This document shows positions 8,777 through 18,497 of a stretch of 64,000 bases of DNA, one piece after another. The position numbers were made by a program, and so were the translations under genes. Within the stretch, counting starts at the first letter, position 1. Each line of letters begins with the position of its first letter. The notes beneath the pieces are model-generated. The model had not been told where the DNA came from. It was given only the letters and a program-made list of their open reading frames with translations, and made no database searches. This DNA is from Candidatus Nitrotoga arctica (GTDB lineage: Bacteria > Pseudomonadota > Gammaproteobacteria > Burkholderiales > Gallionellaceae), in assembly GCF_918378365.1 (NCBI RefSeq), contig NZ_OU912926.1:868001-932000 (forward strand), given 5' to 3'.

Positions 8777-10513
8777 TCAAATTGGCATGCGGTAGCCATA
8801 AAACTCGTGATCCTCGTTGTAGCCGCCTTCACCCGCGCCAAGATCGGCAAAATCGTGTACAAACTCGATGGCTGCAATCCATTTGACCATCTTGAACCCT
8901 AGCTCGTTTTCGCAACGTAACCGTAATGGCGCACCATAAAGCACACTGATCGGTGCCCCGTTCATTTCGTAGGCGAGAATCGTCAGCGCGTGCCGCATAT
9001 TTTCTATCTTGTGGACGTCGTAGTAACCTCCACCTTCCGAGCCCTCGGAGAATGAATAAAAGACTGCATAGCGCGCATCTGATGTCGGCTTTACGATGTC
9101 GAGGATGAGGCGCATGGGAACACCACCCCATTTAGCGACCCCCGACCATCCCTGTATGCAAAAGTGTTCGGTGATCTGTTCTTGCTTCGGCATCACCTTG
9201 ATCTCCACGTAGGAGAATTCTCTTGGGTTCTCGACCAAACCGCTCACGCGCAAACTATAGTTCGCAAAATCATCTTTCATGAGCGCATTGAATGCATCGG
9301 AGTCCGGCAGTCTGCCATTGAGCCAGAAGTACGGCGAAATGTCTTTTTCCGAATACTCGGTGCCGGGACTCCACCATTCGGCCATGCCTTTAATGGGGCC
9401 GATCATAGTGTGGCCGACTTTCTGAACCAGGCGCGCGTGCTTGATTGTAAAGGGCGAGGCGAGCACCCAAGTTACTATAACCAGCAACATCGCCGCGCAA
9501 AAGATAATAAATCCTTCCCAAGAATTGTTATCCCTACCCGCGAACATGTAGCCCAGGTTTTGCCGCATTCCGGTGATGAACACTAGTGTCACATGGGTAA
9601 AGATATAAAGCAAAAACCAGCACAACAGGAAGAAGTGGATGGTCCGGGCTGCTTGCCGGTTAAGTATTTTTGCGAACCAGCCGAGCTTGTTGGCGATGGC
9701 TGGACCCTGCATCAAGCCGGTGATGATCGCTAGGGGGGCGGCAATGAACACCGTGATGAAGTAGGTGAGTTGCTGCAGGCTGTTATAACGGGTCCAGGCA
9801 TGCTCTACGGGAAAATTCAGCGACCAATACTGAAGAGTAGTCGAGAGCGCGTTGGGAAAAACCGCCCAGGTCGTCGGCACCAACCTCTGCCATTGGTCGG
9901 TCGTAAACAACAATATGAAAAAGAACGTGCCGTTTATCACCCATAAGAGATTGAAGGAGAAATGCCACCAGCGAGCGAGCCCTATCGAGTGGCGAATGCC
10001 CGGAATGCCCAGCCATTTCGGGATGGTCACCGAGTCATTCTTCGAAGTCCAGATCCGATTCCGAGGAACTTCCTTTTGGAAGCGGAACCACTCCGTGCCA
10101 GGGGTGCAATCGCGCTTCCAATATAGGCGTGGGTGGTCAGCGAGGATCTGTATACCCGCGCGGATGATGAACACCATAAAGAACAAATTGAAGAAGTGCT
10201 GCAGGCGCAGCCACCAGGGAAAGCCGGAGTAAACCGCGGGCGCGGACGCAGGTGTGCCCGGGTATCGCGCTATAAATTCCTGTACTGCCGGGATCGCGCG
10301 TAACCCTTGGCAGACAGCGACGCCGATGATCAAGATCGCGGTCACAATCGGGATAATCCACAATACATTCACCCAACGCTTGCCGATATGAAGACGAGGC
10401 ACTACACCTGCTTGCGGAGGCGTCCAATCGCTCAGGCGGATGCGGTCATCCGCGGTGGTGAGACGCATCTCAAGGGAATCGTGGGGCGTCTGAACTTCGC
10501 GTGAATTTGTCAT
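8777..10513 (-). CDS. Cytochrome b561-type membrane domain fused to a sulfite-oxidase-like molybdopterin domain
   Basis: A 578-residue fusion protein. Residues about 45-370 hold at least five membrane segments, with histidines in the right places for b-type haem (RLQHFFNLFF, WWHFSFNLL, TIHFFLLCW and FTHVTLVFI). The C-terminal 200 residues match the oxidoreductase molybdopterin-binding (sulfite oxidase/MsrP) fold, with a likely Mo-ligating cysteine in HFCIQGWSGVAKWGG. It lacks the Tat signal and separate haem subunit of MsrPQ, so the membrane haem part probably passes electrons to or from the molybdenum site in one chain. The substrate is unknown. The start follows a short gap after the next upstream minus-strand gene. 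Confidence 0.8.
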   Translation of the reverse strand: MTNSREVQTPHDSLEMRLTTADDRIRLSDWTPPQAGVVPRLHIGKRWVNVLWIIPIVTAILIIGVAVCQGLRAIPAVQEFIARYPGTPASAPAVYSGFPWWLRLQHFFNLFFMVFIIRAGIQILADHPRLYWKRDCTPGTEWFRFQKEVPRNRIWTSKNDSVTIPKWLGIPGIRHSIGLARWWHFSFNLLWVINGTFFFILLFTTDQWQRLVPTTWAVFPNALSTTLQYWSLNFPVEHAWTRYNSLQQLTYFITVFIAAPLAIITGLMQGPAIANKLGWFAKILNRQAARTIHFFLLCWFLLYIFTHVTLVFITGMRQNLGYMFAGRDNNSWEGFIIFCAAMLLVIVTWVLASPFTIKHARLVQKVGHTMIGPIKGMAEWWSPGTEYSEKDISPYFWLNGRLPDSDAFNALMKDDFANYSLRVSGLVENPREFSYVEIKVMPKQEQITEHFCIQGWSGVAKWGGVPMRLILDIVKPTSDARYAVFYSFSEGSEGGGYYDVHKIENMRHALTILAYEMNGAPISVLYGAPLRLRCENELGFKMVKWIAAIEFVHDFADLGAGEGGYNEDHEFYGYRMPI

Positions 10514-10540
10514 AGGAACTTCGCGTGGAAAGTAATGGGA

Positions 10541-10849
10541 TTAGGCCGATCTCGGCGTCATGCGCGGGAAGCACAAGTGTACTCGATGTAGCCGCGCCAT
10601 GGCGCGCAATGGCCTGGAGTAGATCGGCGTGTAGGTGTGATTCTCCCGCATAGCGGCAACGAAATTTACGCCAAGAGCGGGATCGTGTCCGAACCGCTCC
10701 CACAGCGCCGGGTTGAGCGCGGAGTTTTTGACGTATTTATCTAGTGCCGTATCCATCTTGTCAACGCCTTGCGGGAGCAGCAAGCAGATCAATATTCGAA
10801 TACAGTCGCCACAAGTAACTTGCTCATAATGCCCGTTCCGGTTCGACAT
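10541..10849 (-). CDS. Hypothetical protein, possibly a recombined fragment
   Basis: A 102-residue frame with no certain relative. The start has a CGDC motif followed by a short hydrophobic run IRILICLLLP, slightly like small Pmp3/YqaE membrane proteins. The middle, with LWERFGHDPALGVNFVAAMREN, looks soluble and unrelated, so the frame may be a chimera of two old genes. It lies 27 bases upstream of the molybdopterin fusion gene in the same direction. Its reality as a gene is uncertain. Confidence 0.35.
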   Translation of the reverse strand: MSNRNGHYEQVTCGDCIRILICLLLPQGVDKMDTALDKYVKNSALNPALWERFGHDPALGVNFVAAMRENHTYTPIYSRPLRAMARLHRVHLCFPRMTPRSA

Positions 10850-10907
10850 GGCTCGCGATCCGCTTCCTCATCGGCATTTCCTCGGGATCATGGTGCCGGA
10901 TAGCCTC

Positions 10908-11123
10908 TCAGTATTTCGACTTTTTCAGCGCCGAGCCCTTATGCATGGCGATATGATCGGTCTTATCGCTCTTGATTTCATACTGGGGATCATTCGAGTG
11001 CGCGTGGTGCGTATATCCCTTGTAATCGATATCTCTTTTGTGCACCTTGATGATTGTCCCGCTGACGTGTCCAGCCTCGGAGTTCCAGGTCACGTGATCA
11101 CCGACTTTGAATTTTCTTGTCAT
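10908..11123 (-). CDS. DUF2945 (hypervirulence-associated TUDOR-like) small protein
   Basis: A 71-residue protein with the complete DUF2945 pattern. It opens with KVGDHVTWNSEAGHVSGTI, then KVHKRDIDYKGYTHHA, and ends with DPQYEIKSDKTDHIAMHKGSAL. The family folds as a small SH3/TUDOR-like barrel of unknown role and is common in proteobacteria. The ATG overlaps the stop of the dead glucoamylase frame by four bases (ATGA), a vestige of an operon with a carbohydrate gene that is now inactive. Confidence 0.8.
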   Translation of the reverse strand: MTRKFKVGDHVTWNSEAGHVSGTIIKVHKRDIDYKGYTHHAHSNDPQYEIKSDKTDHIAMHKGSALKKSKY

Positions 11124-11710
11124 GATGGTTCGCCGCCATTGTCTTTGAGGTAATGCGTGCCGCCGACGGCGATGTTTAACCCAATGGCGGGGCCCAGCCC
11201 GAAACTGGCGGCGTTAATCAAGGCACAGCGTCCTGACGGATCAATGGCGGTCATGATGTAACTCATTTCCAAGCGGTCTTGAGGAGTCGCGGAACCTTTG
11301 CGCGCGATGAAGCAGAGCGCGCGGCACACCATGTCGCCGACCCGCACCTCGTCTAGCGCTTCACGCTCCGTCAGCGCGCTGGCAAGCAGCACCAGAAACG
11401 CCGCTTCATCAAGCTGGATGCCCTGCCAGAAAAGTTTGCCGCCCCTCCATCAATTTTGCAACCAGTGCCCATCGGCCTGCTGGGTGGCGATGAGGTAAAT
11501 CAAAATGCTCTGCGCGTCAGCAATATAGCCGAGTGTCACCAGCGCGCTGGGCATCTCCACGATCGCGCGTCCACACCAGATAGTAGCTGCCGCGTCTGCT
11601 GCTGGCATCCCCCATACCAACACCAAGCTGGCTATACACGCGCCGGGAAGGGTGTGATCTTCGTGATATTTGACGACAGGCCCAGCAAAATAAATTGGAA
11701 TCGCCATTCC
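11120..11710 (-). pseudogene. Glucoamylase (GH15 glucan 1,4-alpha-glucosidase) remnant
   Basis: The minus strand carries pieces of a GH15 glucoamylase: GMAIPIYFAGPVVKYHEDHT, then YLIATQQADGHWLQN, then GGKLFWQGIQLDEAAF and ALCFIARKGSATPQDR. The LDEAAF segment is typical of the catalytic (alpha/alpha)6 barrel. An in-frame TGA at 11447-11449 replaces the glutamine expected after HWLQN. The N-terminal half is missing because a transposase fragment is joined in front of GMAIP. After SATPQDR the sequence no longer follows the family (AIDPSGRCALINAASFGLGP), so there is a second junction. It is not functional. Confidence 0.7.
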
Positions 11711-12025
11711 ATGCTGGAGACCCAGCATCTTGAACATGAGAGCCACGTCAATCGGCTTGGCCCCGGCGTTGCTCTTCCTTTCCTTGGCATGTACCCGTGC
11801 CAAATCAGGTTGAAAGGCTTCCCAGTTGACCTGGGTATTGAGTTTCACCAGTGGGTAACCCATCACCGTCAACTTGACGGTGCGTGTCTCAACACCAAAA
11901 AAGCTGGGTATGTGGGTATGAGCACAGAAAGATTGGGTAGAGCAGTGATGGACGTATGATCTCAAAGTTTTGACCGTAACTTATGCCTCAGGGAGCGATT
12001 GGTGGTGAATTTTTAGAAGTGCCAT
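11711..12025 (-). pseudogene. IS5-family transposase N-terminal fragment with a probable IS end
   Basis: The frame joined to the glucoamylase remnant starts with YPLVKLNTQVNWEAFQPDL and KSNAGAKPIDVALMFKMLGL, the N-terminal part of an IS5-type transposase related to the one at 0.6-1.7 kb. It stops abruptly at the junction with GMAIP. On the same strand, about 150 bases upstream, GGCACTTCTAAAAATTC looks like the outer end of the element. This end resembles the arms of the palindrome at 19.34 kb. Confidence 0.55.
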
Positions 12026-12197
12026 TAATGCGACAGAACCGGCTTGTAAGGATGTCTGAGTGTTTTCTTGAAGCGTATTTTTACTTCGTGCTCATGACCA
12101 CGTCCGCTCTTTCATCGAATTTATTGTGAAGGGCAGAATGCAGGCGTAGGATGCGCCGTTAAATTAGTGATCGGTATTATTCTCAGGGGGCGGCAAG

Positions 12198-12707
12198 ATG
12201 AAGAAAGCGATTTTAAACGATGGCGATCGCCGCAATTTTTTAATCAAACTGACTTCTGTGGTTGGTGGCGCGGGCGTAGTCGTAACCTGTATCCCATTTG
12301 TCAACAGCATGAATCCGAGTTCAGATGTGCTGGCGAAGGCAGAGACTGAAGTGGATCTATCTGATATTGCGCTGGGAGCAATGCATACCATCGCCTGGCA
12401 GGGCAAGCCAGTGTTCATTATGCGACGCACGCCAGAGCAGATCAAAACGGCGGGCGCTTCTAATGGCGGGTTCGATCCGGAGCCGGATGGCAAGCGTGTG
12501 CAAAAGCCTGAGTGGCTTATCGTGATCGGCGTCTGCACGCACATGGGATGTGTGCCGAACAAGGAAGGTCCAGGTTGGGTATGTCACTGTCACGGTAGTG
12601 AATATGACGAAAGCGGTCGCGTCATACGCGGTCCCGCACCGAAGAACCTTGAGGTGCCGCCGTATCACTTTGTGACGGAAAACAAAATCGTCATCGGAGT
12701 GACTTAG
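12198..12707 (+). CDS. petA: Ubiquinol-cytochrome c reductase Rieske iron-sulfur subunit
   Basis: A 169-residue Rieske protein of the cytochrome bc1 complex, which takes one electron from ubiquinol and passes it to cytochrome c1. The N-terminus DRRNFLIKLTSVVGGAGVVV is a Tat-type signal anchor. The [2Fe-2S] ligands lie in CTHMGC and CHCHGS, including the disulfide cysteines, and the GPAPKNLEVPPY loop is the usual proline loop. Length and ends are normal. It is the first gene of petABC; the next gene starts nine bases after its stop. The ATG is preceded by an AGGGGG-rich ribosome binding site. Confidence 0.97.
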   Translation: MKKAILNDGDRRNFLIKLTSVVGGAGVVVTCIPFVNSMNPSSDVLAKAETEVDLSDIALGAMHTIAWQGKPVFIMRRTPEQIKTAGASNGGFDPEPDGKRVQKPEWLIVIGVCTHMGCVPNKEGPGWVCHCHGSEYDESGRVIRGPAPKNLEVPPYHFVTENKIVIGVT

Positions 12708-12716
12708 GAGACGATC

Positions 12717-13979
12717 ATGCCCAGCCGCATCATCAATTGGATAGATCAGCGTTTTCCTCTCACCAGCTTCGTCAAGCATGAACTGGCGGGTTATCCCACA
12801 CCGCGCAATCTCAGCTATTGGTGGAACTTCGGCTTTCTCGCCGGATTCGTGCTGATGCTGCAAACTGCCACTGGGATATTCCTGGCTATGCATTACAAGG
12901 CCGATATTGCGCTTTCCTTTGATTCCATCCAGCACATCATGCGCGACGTGAATTACGGCTGGCTGTTGCGTTATATGCACTCGACCGGTGCTTCCGCCTT
13001 CTTCTTAGTGATCTACATCCACATGGCGCGCACGATGTATTTCGGTTCCTACCGGGCGCCGCGCGAATTGCTGTGGTGGACGGGACAGGGTTTGTTACTG
13101 CTGTTGATGGCAACCGCCTTTATGGGGTATCTACTGCCGTGGGGACAAATGTCTTTCTGGGGTGCGACGGTAATCACCGATCTGTTTCGCGTCACCCCCT
13201 TTGTCGGCGACCAGGTGGTTATCTGGTTGCGCGGCGACTACACCGTGGGTGATGCCACCCTGACTCGTTTCTTCGCACTGCACTATCTGTTCCCATTCCT
13301 TATCATCGGCGCGGTGGTGGTGCATCTGGTGGCGCTGCACAAGGTGAAGAGCAGCAATCCAAGCGGTATCAATCTGGCCGATAAGGACAACATCCCGTTT
13401 CATCCGTATTTCACCATCAAGGATTTATTTGGACTGGGGCTGTTTTTGATCGTGTACTGCTGTTTTGTATTCTTCCTGCCTAACAGCTTAATGGAGCCAG
13501 CCAACAACATTCCGGCCAACCCCATGCAGACCCCAAACCATATTGTTCCGGAATGGTACTTCCTGCCGTTCTACGCGATTTTGCGCTCAGTACCCAACAT
13601 GGTTGGCGGCGTGGTGGCGATGGGTTTATCTGTGATGATGTTTGCCTTTATGCCCTTTCTGGATCGCTCGCGCATTCCCGGCGGGGCGCATTTTCGTCCT
13701 GTCTACAGGGTGCAATTTCACCTCTTTTTGCTGGACATGTTGGTGCTGGGTTATGTCGGCTACATTCCTTCGACCAACCAAACCATTTTGATCGGGCAGG
13801 TAGCGGCGTTGTGCTACTTTGGCTCGTTCTTTTTCATCCCGTTTATATCCAAAGCGGAAGAGCGCTGGCTGATCAAACGCGGCTTGCCTCCTGAAGTGGA
13901 GACTCAGATGGAGAGCGAATCACTCGCCATGGAGAAACATAAACTCAAGAATCGCCGCCGTAGTGGCGACAAAACATGA
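12717..13979 (+). CDS. petB: Ubiquinol-cytochrome c reductase cytochrome b subunit
   Basis: A 420-residue cytochrome b, the membrane core of the bc1 complex, holding both b haems and the quinol and quinone sites. The haem ligands are the histidine pairs in RYMHSTGASAFFLVIYIH and in ALHYLFPFL plus VVVHLVALH. The Qo-site motif PEWYF is present (VPEWYFLPFYAILRS), as is the GQMSFWGATV segment. Eight membrane segments can be drawn. The C-terminal tail is long and charged (LAMEKHKLKNRRRSG). The gene overlaps petC by four bases (ATGA), which indicates translational coupling. Confidence 0.97.
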   Translation: MPSRIINWIDQRFPLTSFVKHELAGYPTPRNLSYWWNFGFLAGFVLMLQTATGIFLAMHYKADIALSFDSIQHIMRDVNYGWLLRYMHSTGASAFFLVIYIHMARTMYFGSYRAPRELLWWTGQGLLLLLMATAFMGYLLPWGQMSFWGATVITDLFRVTPFVGDQVVIWLRGDYTVGDATLTRFFALHYLFPFLIIGAVVVHLVALHKVKSSNPSGINLADKDNIPFHPYFTIKDLFGLGLFLIVYCCFVFFLPNSLMEPANNIPANPMQTPNHIVPEWYFLPFYAILRSVPNMVGGVVAMGLSVMMFAFMPFLDRSRIPGGAHFRPVYRVQFHLFLLDMLVLGYVGYIPSTNQTILIGQVAALCYFGSFFFIPFISKAEERWLIKRGLPPEVETQMESESLAMEKHKLKNRRRSGDKT

Positions 13980-14617
13980 ACAGGCTCCTGAAGATTGCGA
14001 TGTTTTCTTGCTTCAGCGTACATGCATGGGCGACAGACGTAACGCTGGAAAAAATACGCATAGAGACCGATGTGCCAGCCGTAAAGCGTGGCGCCGAAAC
14101 CATGATGAATGCTTGCCATAGTTGCCATAGCATGAAGTACATCAAATACCGCGATTTAGTTAACTTTGGAATGGATAAGCAGAAAGTGGATGTTTGGCGT
14201 GGCAATCAATCCTTGGACGCATCGTTGCTTGCGCAGATGTCAGAGAGCGATGCCTTGCAGGCATTCGGCAAAGCACCACCCGATCTTACTCTGATGGTGA
14301 AGGCGCGTGACGGCGGAGCGGACTATGTTTATTCCTATCTGGTGGGTTATTACCTCACCCCCGAGGGAATGCAGGGCAATCATGTCTATCCCGGGACCAA
14401 GATGCCCGACATACTCAGCATCAGCATTGCTACCGAAGATGCGCAGCGTACCGAGATACAAGGCCGGGCGCGCGACATTGTATCTTTCCTTTCCTGGGCA
14501 GCCGATCCGCACGAAGCGGAGCGTATCCGGCTAGGCTACTATGTAATCGCCTATCTGGTCGTGCTGACCACGTTGCTCTATTTCGTCAAGAATCAGATAT
14601 GGTCAAGGTTGGAATGA
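13976..14617 (+). CDS. petC: Cytochrome c1 subunit of the bc1 complex
   Basis: A 213-residue cytochrome c1, which takes electrons from the Rieske protein and hands them to a soluble cytochrome c. A signal peptide ends near HAWA. The haem c site is CHSCH at residues 47-51, and the probable axial methionine lies in PGTKMPD. A single C-terminal anchor (YYVIAYLVVLTTLLYFVK) keeps it in the membrane. It is shorter than mitochondrial c1 but normal for betaproteobacteria. It closes the petABC operon; no clear hairpin terminator follows. Confidence 0.95.
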   Translation: MNRLLKIAMFSCFSVHAWATDVTLEKIRIETDVPAVKRGAETMMNACHSCHSMKYIKYRDLVNFGMDKQKVDVWRGNQSLDASLLAQMSESDALQAFGKAPPDLTLMVKARDGGADYVYSYLVGYYLTPEGMQGNHVYPGTKMPDILSISIATEDAQRTEIQGRARDIVSFLSWAADPHEAERIRLGYYVIAYLVVLTTLLYFVKNQIWSRLE

Positions 14618-14990
14618 AATTTCATGGAGCGCAATATGAAAAACTGAATTTTGCAGTGCGTCGCTGTTCTTGCAAAGCTGTCATTTCCATCGCTTGCATT
14701 CTCTACACCAGAGGTTAGTCTGCACGGATGTGGACGCTGCACTTTTGGCCACGGAATGCTGCTCTGGTTATGTTGATCTATAGTTGGTTAGCAATCCTCA
14801 TTTTTCCGCTTTACGTACGCCATCGAACATATAACATTTTGTGTGTAATGGACAATTCAACAGTGCGTAAAAGCTCGTAACCCGAATATTCCATAAAGTG
14901 TGAAGCTATCTCACTGATGGCTTCTGTAAAAGCGGGCTTGTCCGCGTAGCAGCCAGAAATCGCGTCCGGAACAAATTTGAAAGAATGGTT
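14618..14990. other. Intergenic region after petABC
   Basis: No supported gene is present. A minus-strand frame of 68 codons (14811-15017) has no family resemblance and overlaps the phosphorylase remnant. Confidence 0.4.
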
Positions 14991-15143
14991 ATGAGCGAAC
15001 AAACAAGAATCATTCATCCCAAGGAGCTTCTTTTATCCACGGACATAGAGGGATTCGACTCCTTGGCCGAGCTAGCCCTGGACATGCGTTCGTCATGGAA
15101 TGCGGTTCCACTGGAAGATGCTCATATCTTATGGCAGCGGTGA
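14991..15143 (+). pseudogene. Alpha-glucan (glycogen) phosphorylase N-terminal remnant
   Basis: A 50-codon frame reads MSEQTRIIHPKELLLSTDIE and then GFDSLAELALDMRSSWN, which is the typical beginning of a bacterial alpha-glucan phosphorylase of about 800 residues. The similarity stops after SWN and the frame ends at TGA 15141-15143. Everything downstream, including the pyridoxal-phosphate site, is lost. Together with the glucoamylase remnant on the other side of petABC, it suggests a former glycogen-utilisation locus. Confidence 0.6.
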
Positions 15144-15223
15144 TTTAGTTTTAAAACTAAATGAATGAATAAAAAAGATCTAAATATTTTTTAATAATCA
15201 CAACGAAAATTAAGATACGGGGC

Positions 15224-16318
15224 GGATTCAACTCTGAAGTGCAACTTATGTAAGTAAATTTAGGTGGCGAGCTGCGTTAATATCGAGCCACTTAAACGAC
15301 CAAGTAAAAGGAGCACAGATGAAGAAATATAAGCAGCTCACAAGCGGGCAACGATATCAGATTTACGGGTTGAAACAAGCGGGTTTGAATCAAACTCGGA
15401 TTGCCCAAAAGATGGGCGTGGACAAGTCGACGATTTCACGAGAGTTCAGGCGAAACAAAGGTCAACGCGGCTGGCGACCAAAACAGGCGCAATCGTTACG
15501 TGATGAGCGCAAGCAAGCCTGTACGAATGGCAAGTGCTTCTCATCGGATGCATGGGCGGAAGTCGAGCGGTTGATTCAGGAAGACCTCAGCCCGGAACAG
15601 GCCGCAAATCGGCTTGAGTTGGAAGGTGGCTTACAGATTAGCCATGAGATCATCTACCAACACATTTACGCGGACAAACGAAATGGCGGAGACCTGCACC
15701 AACATTTGCGCAGCCAGAAACCGCGCCGCAAGCGTTATGCAAGCGGGCAAGAACGACGTGGCGCGATCAAGAACCGTATCAGCATTGATGAGCGTCCGGA
15801 GATCGTTGCGGAAAAAACACGTATGGGTGATTGGGAAGGCGACACTGTGATCGGCAAGAACCACAAAGGCGGATTGGTTACGCTGGCTGAACGCAAGTCG
15901 CGCTATGTGTTGGCGGGGCATATACGCAGCAAGCATGCTGCTGGGGTCACGGCTGTGACAACGCGCCTGCCGACGCCTTACAAGGATAAGTGCCACACCA
16001 TCACATTCGACAATGGCAAGGAGTTTGCGGAGCATGAGAAAATGGCAGCAGAACTAAAAGCGGACATTTATTTTGCCAATCCCTATCACTCCTGGGAGCG
16101 GGGGTTGAACGAGAACAGTAACGGGCTATTGAGGCAGTACTTCCCCAAGGGCATGGAGCTGACAGACATCACCGAGGAACAAGTGCAGGAGGCGGTAGAG
16201 CGGATCAACCACCGACCTCGAAAAGTACTCGGATTTAGAACCCCGCATGAAGTATTCTTCGGGGTGGAATTACGCTACACCAAGCAACCACTGGCTGTTG
16301 CACTTCGAACTTGAATCC
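15224..16318 (+). mobile_element. IS30-family element, intact copy
   Basis: A 1095-base element bounded by imperfect inverted repeats: GGATTCAACTCTGAAGTGCA on the left and the complement of GCACTTCGAACTTGAATCC on the right. It holds one transposase gene. No duplicated target is visible. A second copy of identical length, split by an IS110 element, lies in the same orientation at 49.2-52.0 kb. Confidence 0.9.
15319..16314 (+). CDS. IS30-family transposase
   Basis: A 331-residue IS30 transposase that appears complete. The N-terminal helix-turn-helix reads LNQTRIAQKMGVDKSTISRE. The DDE catalytic core shows GDWEGDTVIGKNHKGGLVTL (first Asp), TFDNGKEFAEHEKM (second Asp) and WERGLNENSNGLLRQYFPKG (Glu). 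The C-terminal RPRKVLGFRTPHEVFF block is typical. The ATG at 15319 follows an AAAAGGAGCAC ribosome binding site. As the uninterrupted copy, it could mobilise the split relative in trans. Confidence 0.93.
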   Translation: MKKYKQLTSGQRYQIYGLKQAGLNQTRIAQKMGVDKSTISREFRRNKGQRGWRPKQAQSLRDERKQACTNGKCFSSDAWAEVERLIQEDLSPEQAANRLELEGGLQISHEIIYQHIYADKRNGGDLHQHLRSQKPRRKRYASGQERRGAIKNRISIDERPEIVAEKTRMGDWEGDTVIGKNHKGGLVTLAERKSRYVLAGHIRSKHAAGVTAVTTRLPTPYKDKCHTITFDNGKEFAEHEKMAAELKADIYFANPYHSWERGLNENSNGLLRQYFPKGMELTDITEEQVQEAVERINHRPRKVLGFRTPHEVFFGVELRYTKQPLAVALRT

Positions 16319-16624
16319 ACCATTTGTTTGAGACTGGCAATAATTTTTGTACCGTGGAATACGGACACCATTTGCGTTTTAACACAGCCACGCCTCAAAC
16401 CTGCCGGTTACTCTCCTTCTAAGCAGACATTCAGACTGTGTCTGCAAAAGCAGGGAGCAATTCAAAGATCAGCTGCCGCAGAAGTAAGAAAACCCCGCTT
16501 ACACAGATATCGGGCATACTCAACTAAGGAATGAGAGCAGCATCTTTCGCTGCAAGGCTTTGTAGTGGTCTAATTTACGAGGACACCTCGATAGGTGGAA
16601 AATCCACCATCAGAGGAGTACTAA

Positions 16625-17802
<1,178 letters not shown>

Positions 17803-17810
17803 CCACTACA

Positions 17811-18175
17811 CTTCCTATGGCTGACCAATCGAGATTCTCACCGCCATGTGCCGCCAGATCGAGAAAGCGATCACGTAAAATGCTGGCGAACGGAAGAGCC
17901 ACCTTCAATTCTTCTGCAGCCGCCAGGACTAACTTCATATCTTTTTGACCCAGATGGGCGGCAAAACCAGCAGGTTCAAAATGCCGATCAGCAATTATGG
18001 TTCCATACTTCTCGTATACAGGGATGCTGAAGAGGCTAGATGTAAGTAGATTAAGAAATTGATGTCGGTTTACCCCCCCTTTTTCCACCAGAGCCATGGC
18101 CTCACCCAGAGATTCGATTACAGTGGCGATCAGGAAATTGCCACTCAACTTCACCAGATTTGCCTTCGGCAAAGG
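17811..18175 (-). pseudogene. 3-hydroxyisobutyrate-dehydrogenase-like NAD(P) oxidoreductase, C-terminal remnant
   Basis: The minus strand encodes the helical C-terminal domain of a beta-hydroxyacid dehydrogenase: ANLVKLSGNFLIATVIESLG with the catalytic lysine, then FEPAGFAAHLGQKDMKLVLA and LDWSAIG. The Rossmann domain that binds NAD(P) is missing upstream. The end is cut by the IS3 element just after DWSAIG. Upstream it meets a fragment of an unrelated gene on the other strand, so both ends are rearranged. Confidence 0.7.
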
Positions 18176-18497
18176 ATTACAAGTAATCGCGTTCGATCTG
18201 GAGAGAACCAAGCGCGCTGATCGCGTTTTCGATACAGGCCGCATCGCCGGAGAACTGAAGCATTTCTTCATGCGTGCAACCGGCAATAAGAACGACGCCG
18301 AGCCTTTCATCGGCCACTTCCTCTGGGAATATGCCTGTCACTTCCCAAATCGCGATAGCGCCTTTCAATCGATCACCGGTAGGACTCCGTTCTACATGGG
18401 AATCACGCTATTGCGCATTGCGCGAAACAATTGGATCGAACCGGAATATCGCCATCACTTGATCAGAGAGGCAAAAGAATGCCTGAGGAGGTTTTAA
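18176..18497 (+). pseudogene. Aminoglycoside/choline-kinase-type phosphotransferase, C-terminal remnant
   Basis: The plus strand reads VIAFDLERTKRADRVFDTGR, then EPFIGHFLWEYACHFPNR and TPFYMGITLLRIARNNWIEP. This matches the C-terminal third of an APH-type kinase, with the DLE motif likely the metal-binding position. The ATP-binding N-terminal lobe is absent. It ends with a stop directly touching the ATG of the HAD hydrolase gene, so the two were once an operon and the kinase fragment may still carry the ribosome binding site (GAGGAGG) of that gene. Confidence 0.6.

Noticed and set aside
14811..15017. 68-codon minus-strand frame after petC
   Set aside because: It overlaps the phosphorylase remnant on the other strand and shows no domain or ribosome site.
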